Source: Nyssa sinensis (taxonomy: Eukaryota; Streptophyta; Magnoliopsida; Cornales; Nyssaceae). From it: DNA of 64,000 nucleotides. A program made the position numbers and the translations under genes. Positions 32,657 through 43,960 of this stretch are shown here, piece after piece. Position 1 is the stretch's first letter, and the number at the start of each line of letters is the position of its first letter. The stretch covers positions 59,565,188 to 59,629,187 of the forward strand of contig CM018031.1 in NCBI GenBank assembly GCA_008638375.1, given 5' to 3'. The notes below the pieces were generated by a model, which searched no databases, was not told the DNA's origin, and saw only the letters and a program-made list of their open reading frames with translations.

Positions 32657-35600
32657 TTGCCCAGTGCAGTTCTTGATCTTTTGCAAAACATCAAGGTGCA
32701 AGCAGTCATGGGCCTTGAAACATCACTTGAAGCTAAGTTTTTTGCTGTGTTGCGAGACAAAGCTAAACTTTCTATCCTTTCTTTCACTACAAGTCCTTCA
32801 TTCTCCACAGAATATCCTTACTTTCTTCAAATTGCACAAGATGAAACCACTCAATTTAAAGGTATTGCTACCCTCATTGAATCATTTAAATGGAAGGATG
32901 CCATTCTCATTTACGAGGACACAGAAACATTACCATATTTGGTCGATTCATTGCAAGAAAAAGATATCCATATTGCTTATAAGAGAGCAGTCTCTCCCTT
33001 GGCTACCGATGATCAAATACTTGAAAAACTCCATAAGATAATGACCATGGAAACAACAGTAGTTATTGTGCATATGTCACCTTCTCTTGTGTCTCACTTT
33101 TTCTTGCATGTGAAAAGGTTAGGATTGATGAGGGAAGGCTATGCTTGGATTATAACTGATAAGACAATGAATTTCTTAAATTCCATGGATTCTTCTATCA
33201 TTGATTCAATGCAAGGGGCATTGGGTTTCAAGTCTTATATTCCAACATCGAACGAGTTCCACAACTTCACGCTAAGATGGAGAAGGAAATTTCATATGGA
33301 AGTGATGGAGTTAAATGTGCTTGGCTTGTGGGCATATGATGCAATTTGGGCAATAGCAATGGCAACTGAGAAGGTCAAAATGCCTCAGATAAGGGAAAAC
33401 AGTATTAGTTTAAGATTGAACTTGATGGACTTGGCTAACATTAGAGCTTCTAAAAGTGGCTCAATCCTCCTAAATGAGATATTACAAACTAGATTTAAGG
33501 GGTTAAGTGGTGAGTTTCAACTTATGAATGGGAAGAAACTGATCTCTAAGGCATTTGAAATAGTGAATGTGTTAGGCAAAGGGGACATAAGAGTTGGATT
33601 TTGGACATTGATGGATGGAATAACTAAAGAAGTGAACCCATCTGTTGACAAAAAGTATTCATCATCACATAGTGGCATTGAAGCGATTATCTGGCCAGGA
33701 GGATCTACAACTACTCCAAAAGGTTGGGTGTTGCCAATGAGTGGTAAAAAGCTAAGAATTGGTGTTCCACTGAAGCAAGGGTTCCCTGAATTCATAAACG
33801 TTGATTTTCATCCTCAAACCAATGCAACAATTGTGACTGGCTTTTGTATAGATGTATTCAATACTGCCATTGATGCATTGGAATATGAGGTACCTTATGA
33901 GTTTATCCCATTTGTAAATGCCAACGGGCAGATGGCGGGCACCTACAGCTGATCTCATATATCAGGTTTATCTTTAGGTATGTTTATGCCTTGTGCACTC
34001 TAACTAATCTTTTTTTTTTTTTTTTATAATTATATGCCAATATATATATATATGCATATTTGAAAAGTGGTTTATTTATTGTATTTTGCATGTTGGATTG
34101 AACAGAATTATGATGCTGTTGTGGGAGATATAACAATCACGTCCAACAGATCTTTATATGTTGATTTTACATTTCCTTACACAGACATAGGTGTGGGAAC
34201 AGTAGCACCGGTAGTTGAAAATAAAAACATGTGGATTTTTTTGAAGCCACTTGATTCAAGTCTAGGATAATAAGTGCTAGTTTCTTTATCATAACGGGGT
34301 TTGTGGTTTGGGCTATTGAACATCCTATAAATGAAGAATTCCAAGGCTCACCAGCACAACAAATTGGAACTGCCCTCTAGTTTGGCTTCTCTACGCTTGT
34401 TTATGCTCATAGTAAGATCTCTATCTCTATCTCACTTACCAAAAAAAACAAGATTTTCATATGATTCATAAGTTTTATTACATTCATAATTATTATATGA
34501 TTCATATATCTAATTAGATGTGTCCCACAGAGGTGGGTCTTACTGTGAGGATCCAAATCCTCTTATATGAGTATGAGATCAAAGTAGCATTACCCAAAAA
34601 AAAAAAAAAAATTGCTACTTGAAACATGTACAATTGAACTCTTTAAACATGTTGTGATTTTGGTGTTTGACATTGCAAGAGAAAAGTTGTTAAGTAATTT
34701 GTCAAGGTTTGTAGTGATCGTTTGGGTGTTCGTAGTGCTTATATTGACTTCAAGCTACACTGCAACATTGACTTCTCTGTTGACGGTTCAACATATTCAA
34801 TTAGCATCAAAGGGGAATTATATAGGGTACCAAACTGGCTCTTTCATACAGGGAGTCATAGCTAACAACCTGAATTTTGAAGGGCTTAAGCAATATTCTT
34901 CACCTGATGAATATGTTGATGCTTTGTCAAGAGGGAATAACAATGGCTGGTGTTGTTGCTATTATTGATGAAATCCCATACATCAAACTTTTCCTCGTCA
35001 AGTATCCTGTGGGCTATGCCATGATCACGTCAGAACCTACCACCAATGGCTTTGGCTTTGTGAGTCTTATATTCTTTTACAAACTGATATATATATATAT
35101 ATAGACAGATTTTCTCACCTTATTATAGAATGAGAAAATACATTATGTATAGTATATATTACTTTATATATTTACATACACCCACACACACACACAGTGT
35201 ATATAACTTATGTTTTTTTTGGTAATTGTGATTGTAACTTATGTTGTCACTAACTACGTAGCCATGCAAGCAGATATTTAGACACCTTAATGCATCATTC
35301 ATATGTATGTAACATTTATATACATATTTTTCTTGGTACGTACAAACATGTATGTACTTTAGTGATCAGCTTCTCATGTATCTAACTTTTACAGGTTTTT
35401 CGAAAAGGTTCACCGTTGGTACCTGAAATATCATGGGCGATTGCAAAACTCAGAGAAGAAGGAAAACTTATGATGATGGAGAATGAATGGTTTAAGAGTC
35501 AGTCGTCTTTCATGTCCCAGGACTCTGTGACAAGCCCCAACATTCCCAACTCTTTGGACTTTGATCGTTTTCGTGGTTTATTTCTTATCAGTGGGATCTC

Positions 35601-35739
35601 ATCAGCTTTAGCCCTTTTGATATTCTTGATTTGCTTATTTCATAAAAAATGGCATGCACATGACTTGGGAAGCCTATCTCGGGGAGCATTACTATTCATC
35701 ATGAAGTACTTCTCACCGAAAAATTCTAATATGATTTAA
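32657..35739 (+). pseudogene. Glutamate receptor-like channel (plant GLR, clade 2/3 type) pseudogene
   Basis: Plant GLRs are plasma-membrane cation channels. Exon block 1 (about 32657-33977) covers most of the extracellular ANF-receptor domain (LETSLEAKF, LMTMETTVVIVHMSPSL-type and LNVLGLWAYDAIWAIAMA) and the start of the ligand-binding domain (IGVPLKQGFPEF). Block 2 (34106-34411) holds [21 protein letters not shown] and the pore. Block 3 (about 34678-35059) has FVVIVWVFVVLILTSSYTAT (transmembrane) and ligand-binding S2. Block 4 (35395-35739) has FRKGSPLVPEISWAIAKLREEG and the last membrane segment. The signal peptide and first exon are absent. Lesions: frameshift near 33945, TAG at 33975, one-base deletion near 34266, TAG for a pore-region Trp near 34378, and one-base insertion near 34945. 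Confidence 0.92.
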
Positions 35740-36522
35740 GAAACCATTGAAAGACGATCAATTGGAGTGCTTTAGTTATTGCTTCTTTGATTTTTATTTT
35801 TTTTTTCTATGATTTTGGTCTTTGCTAGTTACCAAGTTAATCAATCTGTTTTTCGTGTTTTGAAATTGAGAAAAATTACATTTCCATACAGATGCCGTTA
35901 CATAGGAAGAAATTATGCAATGAGATTGTAAAACTTCAAACCGATTATTGATAATTAAGTCGCTAATTAAATATTAAGAATTTTAAGAAACAATATAATA
36001 GTTAAGAAAAACTAGATCAAGAAAATAAAAATTACAAAATAATAAGACCTCGATTTATGAAATCGACATGTGAAGAAAATAAATAAATAATACAAGTACA
36101 TGAGAAGAAAAATAAAATTAATACAAAAATAAAAAAATAAAATTTAAGTGCAAAAGTCTAACTAAAGGCAAATAAAAAGAAAAGAAGAAAAGTAGGTCTC
36201 AAAAAGGTATTGGCCAAAAGAATTAAATCCATCTCCTATCTCCCATCTCCCATCTCCCAAGGGACTTATGTCAAGTCAAAGCCCACTAGGCTATCAACAC
36301 ACGTGGTAGCATGGCTAAAAAATAAGCATATAGCATCGAAATTGTGTGGGAAAAGTCTGAAGCAATAAGGTGTCAACACCTCATTGCACCACCCTCACAC
36401 CCAATAGGATTTCATGCAACACCAAATCAAATATATATATGCTGCATGTGATATTGCGTAAGGGGGAGAGAAGTTAGGATTGACTCAGTGCATGTGTGTG
36501 TGTGCGTGATTAGAGAGAGAGT

Positions 36523-36558
36523 GTGAGAAGAAGAAGAAGAAGAAGAAGAAGAAAAAGA
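36523..36558. repeat. (GAA)n microsatellite
   Basis: A run of AAG/GAA triplets inside the solo LTR, in the region corresponding to the CT-rich leader on the minus strand. Confidence 0.85.
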
Positions 36559-38632
36559 GGAACAAAGGGAGAAGAAGAAAGACGCTTGTATGCAGGCACT
36601 GATCAAGAAAAAGAAGTCTAAAAGGGTCCGAACTAAGTAAGGAGGGAGGGAGGGAGATCCACTACCCAAAGGTAAAAATACCTAAACTATATGTTTTTCT
36701 CTCTAGAAAAAAGATTGTTGTAACTTAGTGTTAAATGAAAAATAAATGCATGCATGGCTTAGAGGTTGATATACCATGTTAGGGAATATATGAGAACTGA
36801 CCTAGGAGGCTCAGAACACCCAAAATAGCCAACCAGATCCTCATATGCCATTGTTGGAGCACCTTGAAGGTGGGTCTCAATAGACCAACAAGAAACCAAT
36901 TTTTACTACTCAGGGCCTGATTTAGAAACTACAAGGGTCACAAAAATACCGTTCCGCAACCAAAAAGCCTTAAAGAAGACCCCCAAACCTCAACGTACAA
37001 GTTGTAGTTTTAAAACTAACCTTCATAAACCCATACCAAAACCCGATTCTTAGAAAAGGGAACTGAATCCCCATGTTGATAAGACCACAATGAGCCCAAC
37101 CTCATCGATTTTGGTGAAAAACAAGCTCAAACCAAGCTTGTTACAATCACGAGTGTCAAAACCCAACTGAATTGTATAGCCCATTTCGAACCCCAAGACC
37201 AACACCAAAATCTTCCTTGGAGTCTTAGGAAGCCATAAGAACAAACCGTAGGTTGAAAGGTTACCGTCACAAAATAGAGATTTAAGATCTCTGAAATTAG
37301 GGCAACAGTAACAGGGTGATTGGGGAAGAAGATGAACAGTGTTGGGTCGGGTTTCGGGTTTGGGTTGGAACCCACCCAACCATAGAAATGGGTAAGTAGG
37401 ACGACATTGTTTAGGGGCTTTAGTTTTAAATTTTAAAACGAATTTGGATCTGTTTGGCTATGCTGTTAGAGGCCTGATTTGATAACCACAATCGGAACAG
37501 GACAACCTATCCTTGTTCTACGCCTTTGTCCGTTGTTTGACCAACTTAAAATAAGAAAAATAAAGGGGAGTCGCAACTCCCCAGACTCAAAACAGAAACC
37601 TCATGCACTAAAGAACCTAAATCCCAAGCGTCTGCCACTGTGCCACCATGGCACTTGTGATATAAAATGAATAATATAAATATATATTATTAAATAAATT
37701 AATTTAATTATGGTAAAATGTTTCGTTATCCAAATAAATAAAATGATAGTGTATTTTGAATTTTTTTTGACATTCTAGGACCCAATGACGATGTCCGTTT
37801 TATGAGACGAAGTCACAAAAATTAAGACACGTAAAATATAAAATTATCATTTTATCCTTAATGATGCCCAGAGCCAAATAGAAGTTCAAGAGGGTCCATA
37901 TTGACTTTCTTCGATGTTCCGGACCCAACGGTAAGGTCCATATTATCAAATTAAGTACTGAAAAATAAGACACGTAAAAATACAAATTTATTAAATTACC
38001 CCTAAGATTCTGACTTGATTACAGTATAATCCATTTTAAGAAAATAAGGCCTATCCTAGGAAATTAGGATTCACCCAGTCTAAGAATAAACTAAGAACAC
38101 CAAATAGGTGGTGATTTAAGTTAAATGTGAAATTAATTAGATTCTTCATAAATTATTTTTAGGAACTACAAGGGAAAGGGATAGGCACACTAGTAGCGCC
38201 AATCCCAAGAATCAATGTGAGTAATCCTGGACTTTGAAGTGAAGGTTTTAACTCTATAATTTCTTAAGCGTTTTAAGTTCAAATTCCTATATTTTCATGA
38301 CTCATGTTTCAAATGTTATTTGTTTCTATTTTTAAATACTATCTTGACATGCAAGTGAACTTGTTTAAATGCTGACTGTTTATAAGTTCGTACCGCAACA
38401 TGTCTATTTTAAATTCAAAATTTGTATTAAAGGCCTCTCTAAAAGTAAATATTTTTCCTTCTAGTTATGTTTTAAATATTCTTGAACGATGTGATTAAGT
38501 ATTCTAAAAGTTATGCTTCAAATGTTTCTGAACATTTTGTTTTAAGTATTCTGAAAGTTATGTCTTAATGTTCCTGAATTTTATGTTCTAAGTATTCTGA
38601 AAACTCTGTTAAAGTCACTACAAAAAATGTCA

Positions 38633-38905
38633 CTTTTAGCGACGCATAGGAAGCGTCGGTAAAAGTGTCTTTTAGCGAGCACATGTGTGGCGTCGCTAAA
38701 AAAATAGAAAATGTAATAAAAAATTATTTTCCCGCCCAAAAAAATAAGCGCGAACCTATTAGCGACGCACATGTGGCCATTAACGACGCCTATTGGGGCG
38801 TTGCAAATAGTTTGCTTAATTAAAACGCTGTCATTTGATGTACAATTAGCGACGTCTACTAACTTATTAGCGACGCACAAGTGTGCGTCGCTAATAAGTC
38901 ATACT
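38633..38905. repeat. CACTA 2 left subterminal repeats
   Basis: Repeated TTAGCGACGC and GCGTCGCTAA motifs in both orientations. Confidence 0.85.
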
Positions 38906-38916
38906 ATATTCCACTC

Positions 38917-38920
<4 letters not shown>

Positions 38921-38964
<44 letters not shown>

Positions 38965-39015
38965 CACACTCTTTCTCTCTCTGTAGTTTTCTCCACTCTC
39001 TCTCTCTCTCTCTGT
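38921..39015. repeat. (CT)n microsatellite tract
   Basis: Two long CT runs in what resembles the element's transcribed leader. It is followed by a GCCGCC/CCACCG-rich stretch (39070-39130) comparable in position to the leader of CACTA 1. Confidence 0.9.
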
Positions 39016-39130
39016 AATCTAGATTAATACTCTTTCTCTCTCTATATCGATCTCAAATAGCCCAGAAACCGCCACCACCGCTGCCGACTAAAGCCACCAC
39101 CGCCGCTGCCGTCTAAAACTGCCACCGCGG

Positions 39131-39349
39131 ACCCCGAATTTTGCTTGATAAAAGGTTAGAGTTTCTAACTATCATGTTTTGGAAATTAGTAGAGGTTGTA
39201 TCTGTTATGCAATTCCATCTACAATGACTGATCTAGTTAAAAACAAGATTTAATTACAACTAGTTTTGATATAAAAGTAGTTTTGGTAAAATTGAAATCA
39301 ATATGAATTTTTCCTTTCCATGTTGTTCGGCATTCACTACCTTCACATC

Positions 39350-39387
<38 letters not shown>

Positions 39388-40317
39388 ATTCATCACCCAT
39401 TATATCCATGGTATTCCTTAAATTTGAGAGGAAAGGAAATTGAACTAGTATTTAACATGTGATTGTCCAAAGGAATTCGAGAATCCAATGAGTTGCAAAT
39501 ATTAAAATTTATGGACCAGTATTTTATGTTGCAAAGGTATACTACATGAAATGTTATAATTTGGAAATGTCAAACCTTGCACTACAATTGGTATAAAATT
39601 TGGCATATGTCAAATTTTGACAAACCATATGTTGGTCTTGGGACACAATAGATACAAAATATATTTTTTTGAATGATATTGTAGAATGGTTAAAAAAAAA
39701 AATTGACATTTTTTTTACTCAAAATATAGCATGGAAAAAATAATAATGCTAACCTGGCATGGAAAAAAAGATACACAAGTCATTGAATTGGAGATGTTTA
39801 CGTTGAAGATATAATTGAGAATATAAATTGAAAATTACTAATACTACTCTTTAATTTTTATGCAATTTACTTTGACAAGCATAAAATTGAGTATATCGAA
39901 TTCTTTTCAGACCCATAGTGACAATTGAGTTTATCTTTTATTTAATGTTATTAATTTTTTTAATCAAAAAATAGTTAAAATTAGAGTTTTCTTAATAATC
40001 AATTGTTAATCAAAAAATAGTTTATATTTGTTTTGCAGGACTGATTAGTAGCCCTTATATGAGATTTAAATAAAGGGCTTATATTGAACTTTTGTTAGGG
40101 AAACCATAGTATCTCATCAAGGGTTTGTTTGAGGTTGTAATCAGCTGCTTTTGGAGAATTATTAATAAAATTCCTGCCTGCTACTGCTATGTTTTCCTCT
40201 CCCTTTCTGTTGGGAAGAGACGTGTGTACTATATATGTGTTATGCATTTGTTCATTAGAAAAAGATATTGAAATCATTTTATGTTTTCTTTTGCAAAAAA
40301 AAAAAAAAACTATATTC
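39131..40317 (+). other. CACTA 2 interior of unknown origin
   Basis: AT-rich, intron-like sequence with a (TA)n(TG)n microsatellite at 39352-39387. A TTTTGCAG acceptor-like site near 40040 precedes about 150 bases of more balanced composition, which might be a second captured fragment, but no protein could be recognised. Confidence 0.4.
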
Positions 40318-40530
40318 ACATTATGTATTTCATATATATTTAATAATTGTTCTAATATATATCATTTGATCTTTATTTCAGATTGATCGAGATTATTGCG
40401 CCGCCGCCTTTATGTTTTGTATCGAGACTTATTATTTTTATTTGTTTTTTTTTCTTTTCATGGACATTTTTAGTTAAATTTTTTGAGACAATTTTTTATT
40501 TTTCTGTTTATTGTTAAATTGTACTTTTGC
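40318..40530 (+). repeat. Extra copy of the CACTA 3'-region segment
   Basis: It begins near TTCATATATATTTAATAATT and contains TTTGATCTTTATTTCAGATT and GTTAAATTGTACTTTTG. It aligns with 42095-42305 of the same element. It lies immediately upstream of the P5CS insert, so this segment is present twice in CACTA 2. Confidence 0.85.
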
Positions 40531-40608
40531 TCAAGGTGGGAATTGAGTTTTGAATATTGTTTGATCTTTATATCATGCTGGTTTTTAATTGATTTTATTT
40601 TGCTCCAG

Positions 40609-41195
40609 CTTGATGATGTGATAGATCTTATGATCCCCAGAGGCAACAATAAACTTGTTTCCCAAATAAAGCATTCAACAACAATTCTTGTTCTTTGTCA
40701 TGCTGGTAAGAGAAATTTGTCTTACTCCTATACATAAATTATTCTATATGCGTAAATTGTAATTCATTTTCTTTGAGAAATAGCATGAAACTAGAGCTTC
40801 TAGTTAAGCTTCATTATTTTCTTCCCAGATGGAATTTGCCATGTTTATGTTGATAAGTCAGCTGATATGGATATGGCGAAGCAGATTGTCTTGGATGCAA
40901 AGATAGATTATCCTGCAGCCTGTAATGCTATGGTAATTTCACTGTACACTCTTCATGAACTAGTATCTTATGTCTGGTTGTTGCACCTATTAAATTTTGG
41001 TTTCTTCAAATTCAACTTTGTACATGTTACCCATGCATGTCAGCATGTGTAAAAAATCAATTGTGATGTTCATTTGTCGCATACTCATCTCTTAGCATTG
41101 TTTACCTTGTTTTTATCAGGAAACACTTCTTGTGCACCAAGACTTGTCAACCAATGGAGGGCTTCAGGTGCTGGTTGAAGAACTCCAACATGAAG
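40609..41195 (+). pseudogene. P5CS: Captured P5CS exons (gamma-glutamyl phosphate reductase domain)
   Basis: P5CS (delta-1-pyrroline-5-carboxylate synthase) is the two-domain enzyme of proline synthesis; these exons come from the C-terminal reductase half. Exon A 40609-40705 reads [20 protein letters not shown]. Exon B 40829-40932 reads [20 protein letters not shown] and DYPAACNAM. Exon C 41120-41195 reads ETLLVHQDLSTNGGLQ. All three are open and all internal splice sites keep GT/AG (donors 40706, 40933, 41196; acceptors ending 40608, 40828, 41119). Flanking intron sequence was captured too. The catalytic Cys region and the kinase domain are absent, so this cannot make an enzyme. A chimeric transcript is possible. 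Confidence 0.93.
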
Positions 41196-41338
41196 GTATG
41201 GCTTATGGCATAAAGTAAATATCCTTTTAGAAGTGTGTTCAAAGTTCAAACTGTATCCAATTACTGCCCTGTCACATCCTTTAGAACAACTTTTATTAGA
41301 ATAGTTTTCTGACTTGATTTTCTGAACAACTTTTAAAA

Positions 41339-42035
41339 TAATACCGGATATCGGCCTAACTAAACCGAAACCCCATCACACACCTCACAAATGATAAAAT
41401 AGACTTGCACGAACTTGTGGCTCTCAGTTCGGATGCCCGGTTTGAAACTTATGCAAGTTTCAGCTCCAAAAAGGCCCATTTTGGGGTTTTGACGGACCAA
41501 AATGCCGGATACTGGCCTAACTATATCGAAACCCCATCACACACCTCAAAAATGATAAAATAAAATTGTACTAACTTACGGCACTCGGTTCGAAACTTAT
41601 GCAAGTTTCAGCTCCAAAAATGCCCATTTTGGGATTTTGACAGACCAAAATGCCGGATATTGGACTAACTACACCAAAACCCCATCACACACCTCACAAA
41701 TGATAAAATAGACTTACACGAACTTACGGCACTCGATTTGGATGCCCGGTTTGAAATTTATGCAAGTTTCAGCTCCAAAAAGGCCCATTTTGGGGTTTTG
41801 AAGGACCAAAATGCCGGATATCGACCTAACTACACCGAAACCACATCACACACCTCACAAATGATAAAATAAACTTGTACGAATTTACGGCACTCGGTTC
41901 GGATGCCCGCTTTGAAACTTATGCAAGTTTCAGCTCCAAAAAGACTCATTTTGGGGTTTTGACCGTCCAAAATGCCAGATATCAGCCTAGCTACACCGAA
42001 ACCCCATCACACACCTCACAGTAAAATAAAATAGG
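41339..42035 (+). repeat. CACTA 2 satellite array, about 4.5 units
   Basis: The same 161-bp unit as CACTA 1, with CTCCAAAAAGGCCCATTTT-type cores near 41463, 41612, 41771 and 41932. One unit is about 12 bases short. These units consistently read CAGCTCC and GATGCCCGG, variants shared with CACTA 3 rather than CACTA 1. Confidence 0.93.
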
Positions 42036-42094
42036 CTTATTCTATTTTATGCCATTCTTACTATTTATGCATGCAAAAAAAAAAACTTTTCACA

Positions 42095-42474
42095 TTCTAT
42101 GTTCATATATATTTAATAATTGTTCTAATATATATTATTTGATCTTTATTTTAGATTGATCGGGATTATTGGCGCGCCGTCTTTATCTTTTGCATCGGAA
42201 CTTGTTATTTTTATTTTTATTTTTTTCTTTTCATGGACATCTGTATTTACATTTTTGGAGACAATTTTTAATTTTTCTATTTATCGTTAAATTGTACTTT
42301 TACAATTGTACATAATTAGTTTAATATATATATATATATATGAATATATTTTTCTTTTTTAATATATTCATTTCAGAATGCTTAAATTTTATTGTATATC
42401 AAGATGGATGATTGATACAGGTTTAAACAGGAATAAAACAAAACAAATATGGTTTTTTTTTTAAAAAAAAAAAA
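42095..42474 (+). other. CACTA 2 conserved AT-rich 3' region
   Basis: Equivalent to 29511-29944 of CACTA 1 (TTTGATCTTTATTTTAGATT; GGTTTAAACAGGAATAAAAC). Confidence 0.8.
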
Positions 42475-42790
42475 CTATTAGCGACGCACACTGTGCGTCG
42501 CTAAAAGTCACCATTAGCGACACTCAATGGGAGCGTCGCTGAAAACCACTATTAGCGACGCACATTGCATTCTTATGTAATTTTTGCGACATGGGTACCC
42601 AATTATTAGCAACGCACAGTGTGCGTCGTTAATAGTCAACTTCAGCGACGCCAACGGGCTTGTGCATCGCTAATACTATTAGCAACGCCATTATTTGCGA
42701 CGCTTTTAGCGACGCACGTTTTGTGTCGCAAAAGCTCTTTAGCGACGCAAAATACCACTATTAGCGATGCATGCGTGCGTCGCTAATAGT
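42475..42790. repeat. CACTA 2 right subterminal repeats
   Basis: Dense TTAGCGACGCACA and GCGTCGCTAA motifs in both orientations. Confidence 0.88.
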
Positions 42791-43960
42791 GCTTTTTCTT
42801 GTAGTGAGTACTTCTGAAAGTTCTGTTTAAATGTTCTTGAAAAGTATCTATTTAAAAAGAAATGTTTTAAATGTTTTCTGTTTGTGAACTGGTAATGCAA
42901 GATAATGGTGCATAAGCATTACAAACTATTGAGACCCTATGGGACTCAAAATCCTATAAGTGCCCCGTAGAAGGTTTATCCCACAGACATGAGACATCTT
43001 TACTGATTTGTTAATTAAGCTGAGAGTCTAGTTAGAAACGGATTCTACTAAAATAAAAGTGAAAAAATGTTACGTTCAAAAATGACAAAATGTTTATCCC
43101 CCATTTTTCTAAACGTGATTTATATGTTCTGATTTCATGATCAAAGAATTTATGTTTTAAATAATGAAAAAAAAAAACTAAATCCTTGTATTTTGAATAG
43201 TGAAATAACTGTTTATTTGAATGCCTTGAATGCATCGTGTTTCATATTTTGAAGAAATAATTGTTTTACTCGAATGCCTTGAATGTATTATGTTTCATGT
43301 TTTGAAGATTCTTGTATCCTGTATTTGATGAAATAAGTGCCTAACTTAAATGCCTTGAATGTTTCATGCTATTTATTTTAAGATTCCTATATTTTGTATC
43401 TGAAATGTACAAGCAATTGGTAGTGACTGTTTTATGAACTCTCTTACACTTAACCCACTACTAGTTGAAAACCCATGACAATGTACTGGAATTACTCACG
43501 AGCTTTTCATAAAGTTCACATGGATTTGTTACTCATGACTCTTTCAAGTAACGAAGATGATTGAGAGTCTTGCCCGAACTAAGGAAGGGTGTCGAGAGTT
43601 CTCTATTAAATTAGCATTTTGAGAATGACAGGACCAATAGTTGGTCAATCTTTAGTAGCAGTCTATTTTGGATAAATTATGTATTTAAGTCTTTAAGGAC
43701 AATGGTCATGTAATATGTTTAGTTTTTAAAAATTTATCAAGTTCTGTGTGTCTGTTAATTGTACCGTTTTGGGAGTGGTAGTTCCGGGCGGATGTGCAAG
43801 AAGAAGAAAAAAAAGGTTTTCACGCTTCCACAAAATATATTCAAGGCCGCACTATTGTTCAGCACCGTTGCTTTTGGTCCACCCGTCAACTCTTAGGCTG
43901 AAGGATGGCGGTCGTATTTCCGTAATCCATATAGGATTGGTCGCGGGTCGTGACAGAGAT

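Larger units (their letters stand above)
38616..42806 (+). mobile_element. CACTA 2: non-autonomous, with captured P5CS gene segment
   Basis: The ends are CACTACAAAAAATG on the left and, inverted, CACTACAAGAAAAAG on the right. AGT flanks both sides (38613-38615, 42807-42809). Left (38633-38905) and right (42475-42790) subterminal regions carry the same GCGACGC repeats as CACTA 1. There is no transposase. It instead contains P5CS exons with introns, then about 4.5 units of the family satellite. Mobilisation would need proteins from another family member. Confidence 0.95.
35927..43955 (-). mobile_element. Solo LTR (Gypsy-like, about 3.8 kb), interrupted by CACTA 2
   Basis: On the minus strand it begins TGTCACGACCCGCGACC (43955 downward) and ends GTTTTACA (35927). 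GAGAT flanks both ends (35922-35926, 43956-43960). Its start matches the solo LTR at 11098 (TGTCACGACCC), and internal traces such as a GTACTTTTACGTGTC-like stretch are shared. No internal retroviral domain was found. Removing CACTA 2 and its duplicated AGT leaves about 3.84 kb. It lies just downstream of the GLR pseudogene. ORFs in it (36427-36669, 37050-37379) have no recognised similarity. Confidence 0.75.

Noticed and set aside
37050..37379. Two overlapping minus-strand ORFs of 82 and 109 codons
   Set aside because: They lie inside the solo LTR and show no recognisable domain; likely chance.
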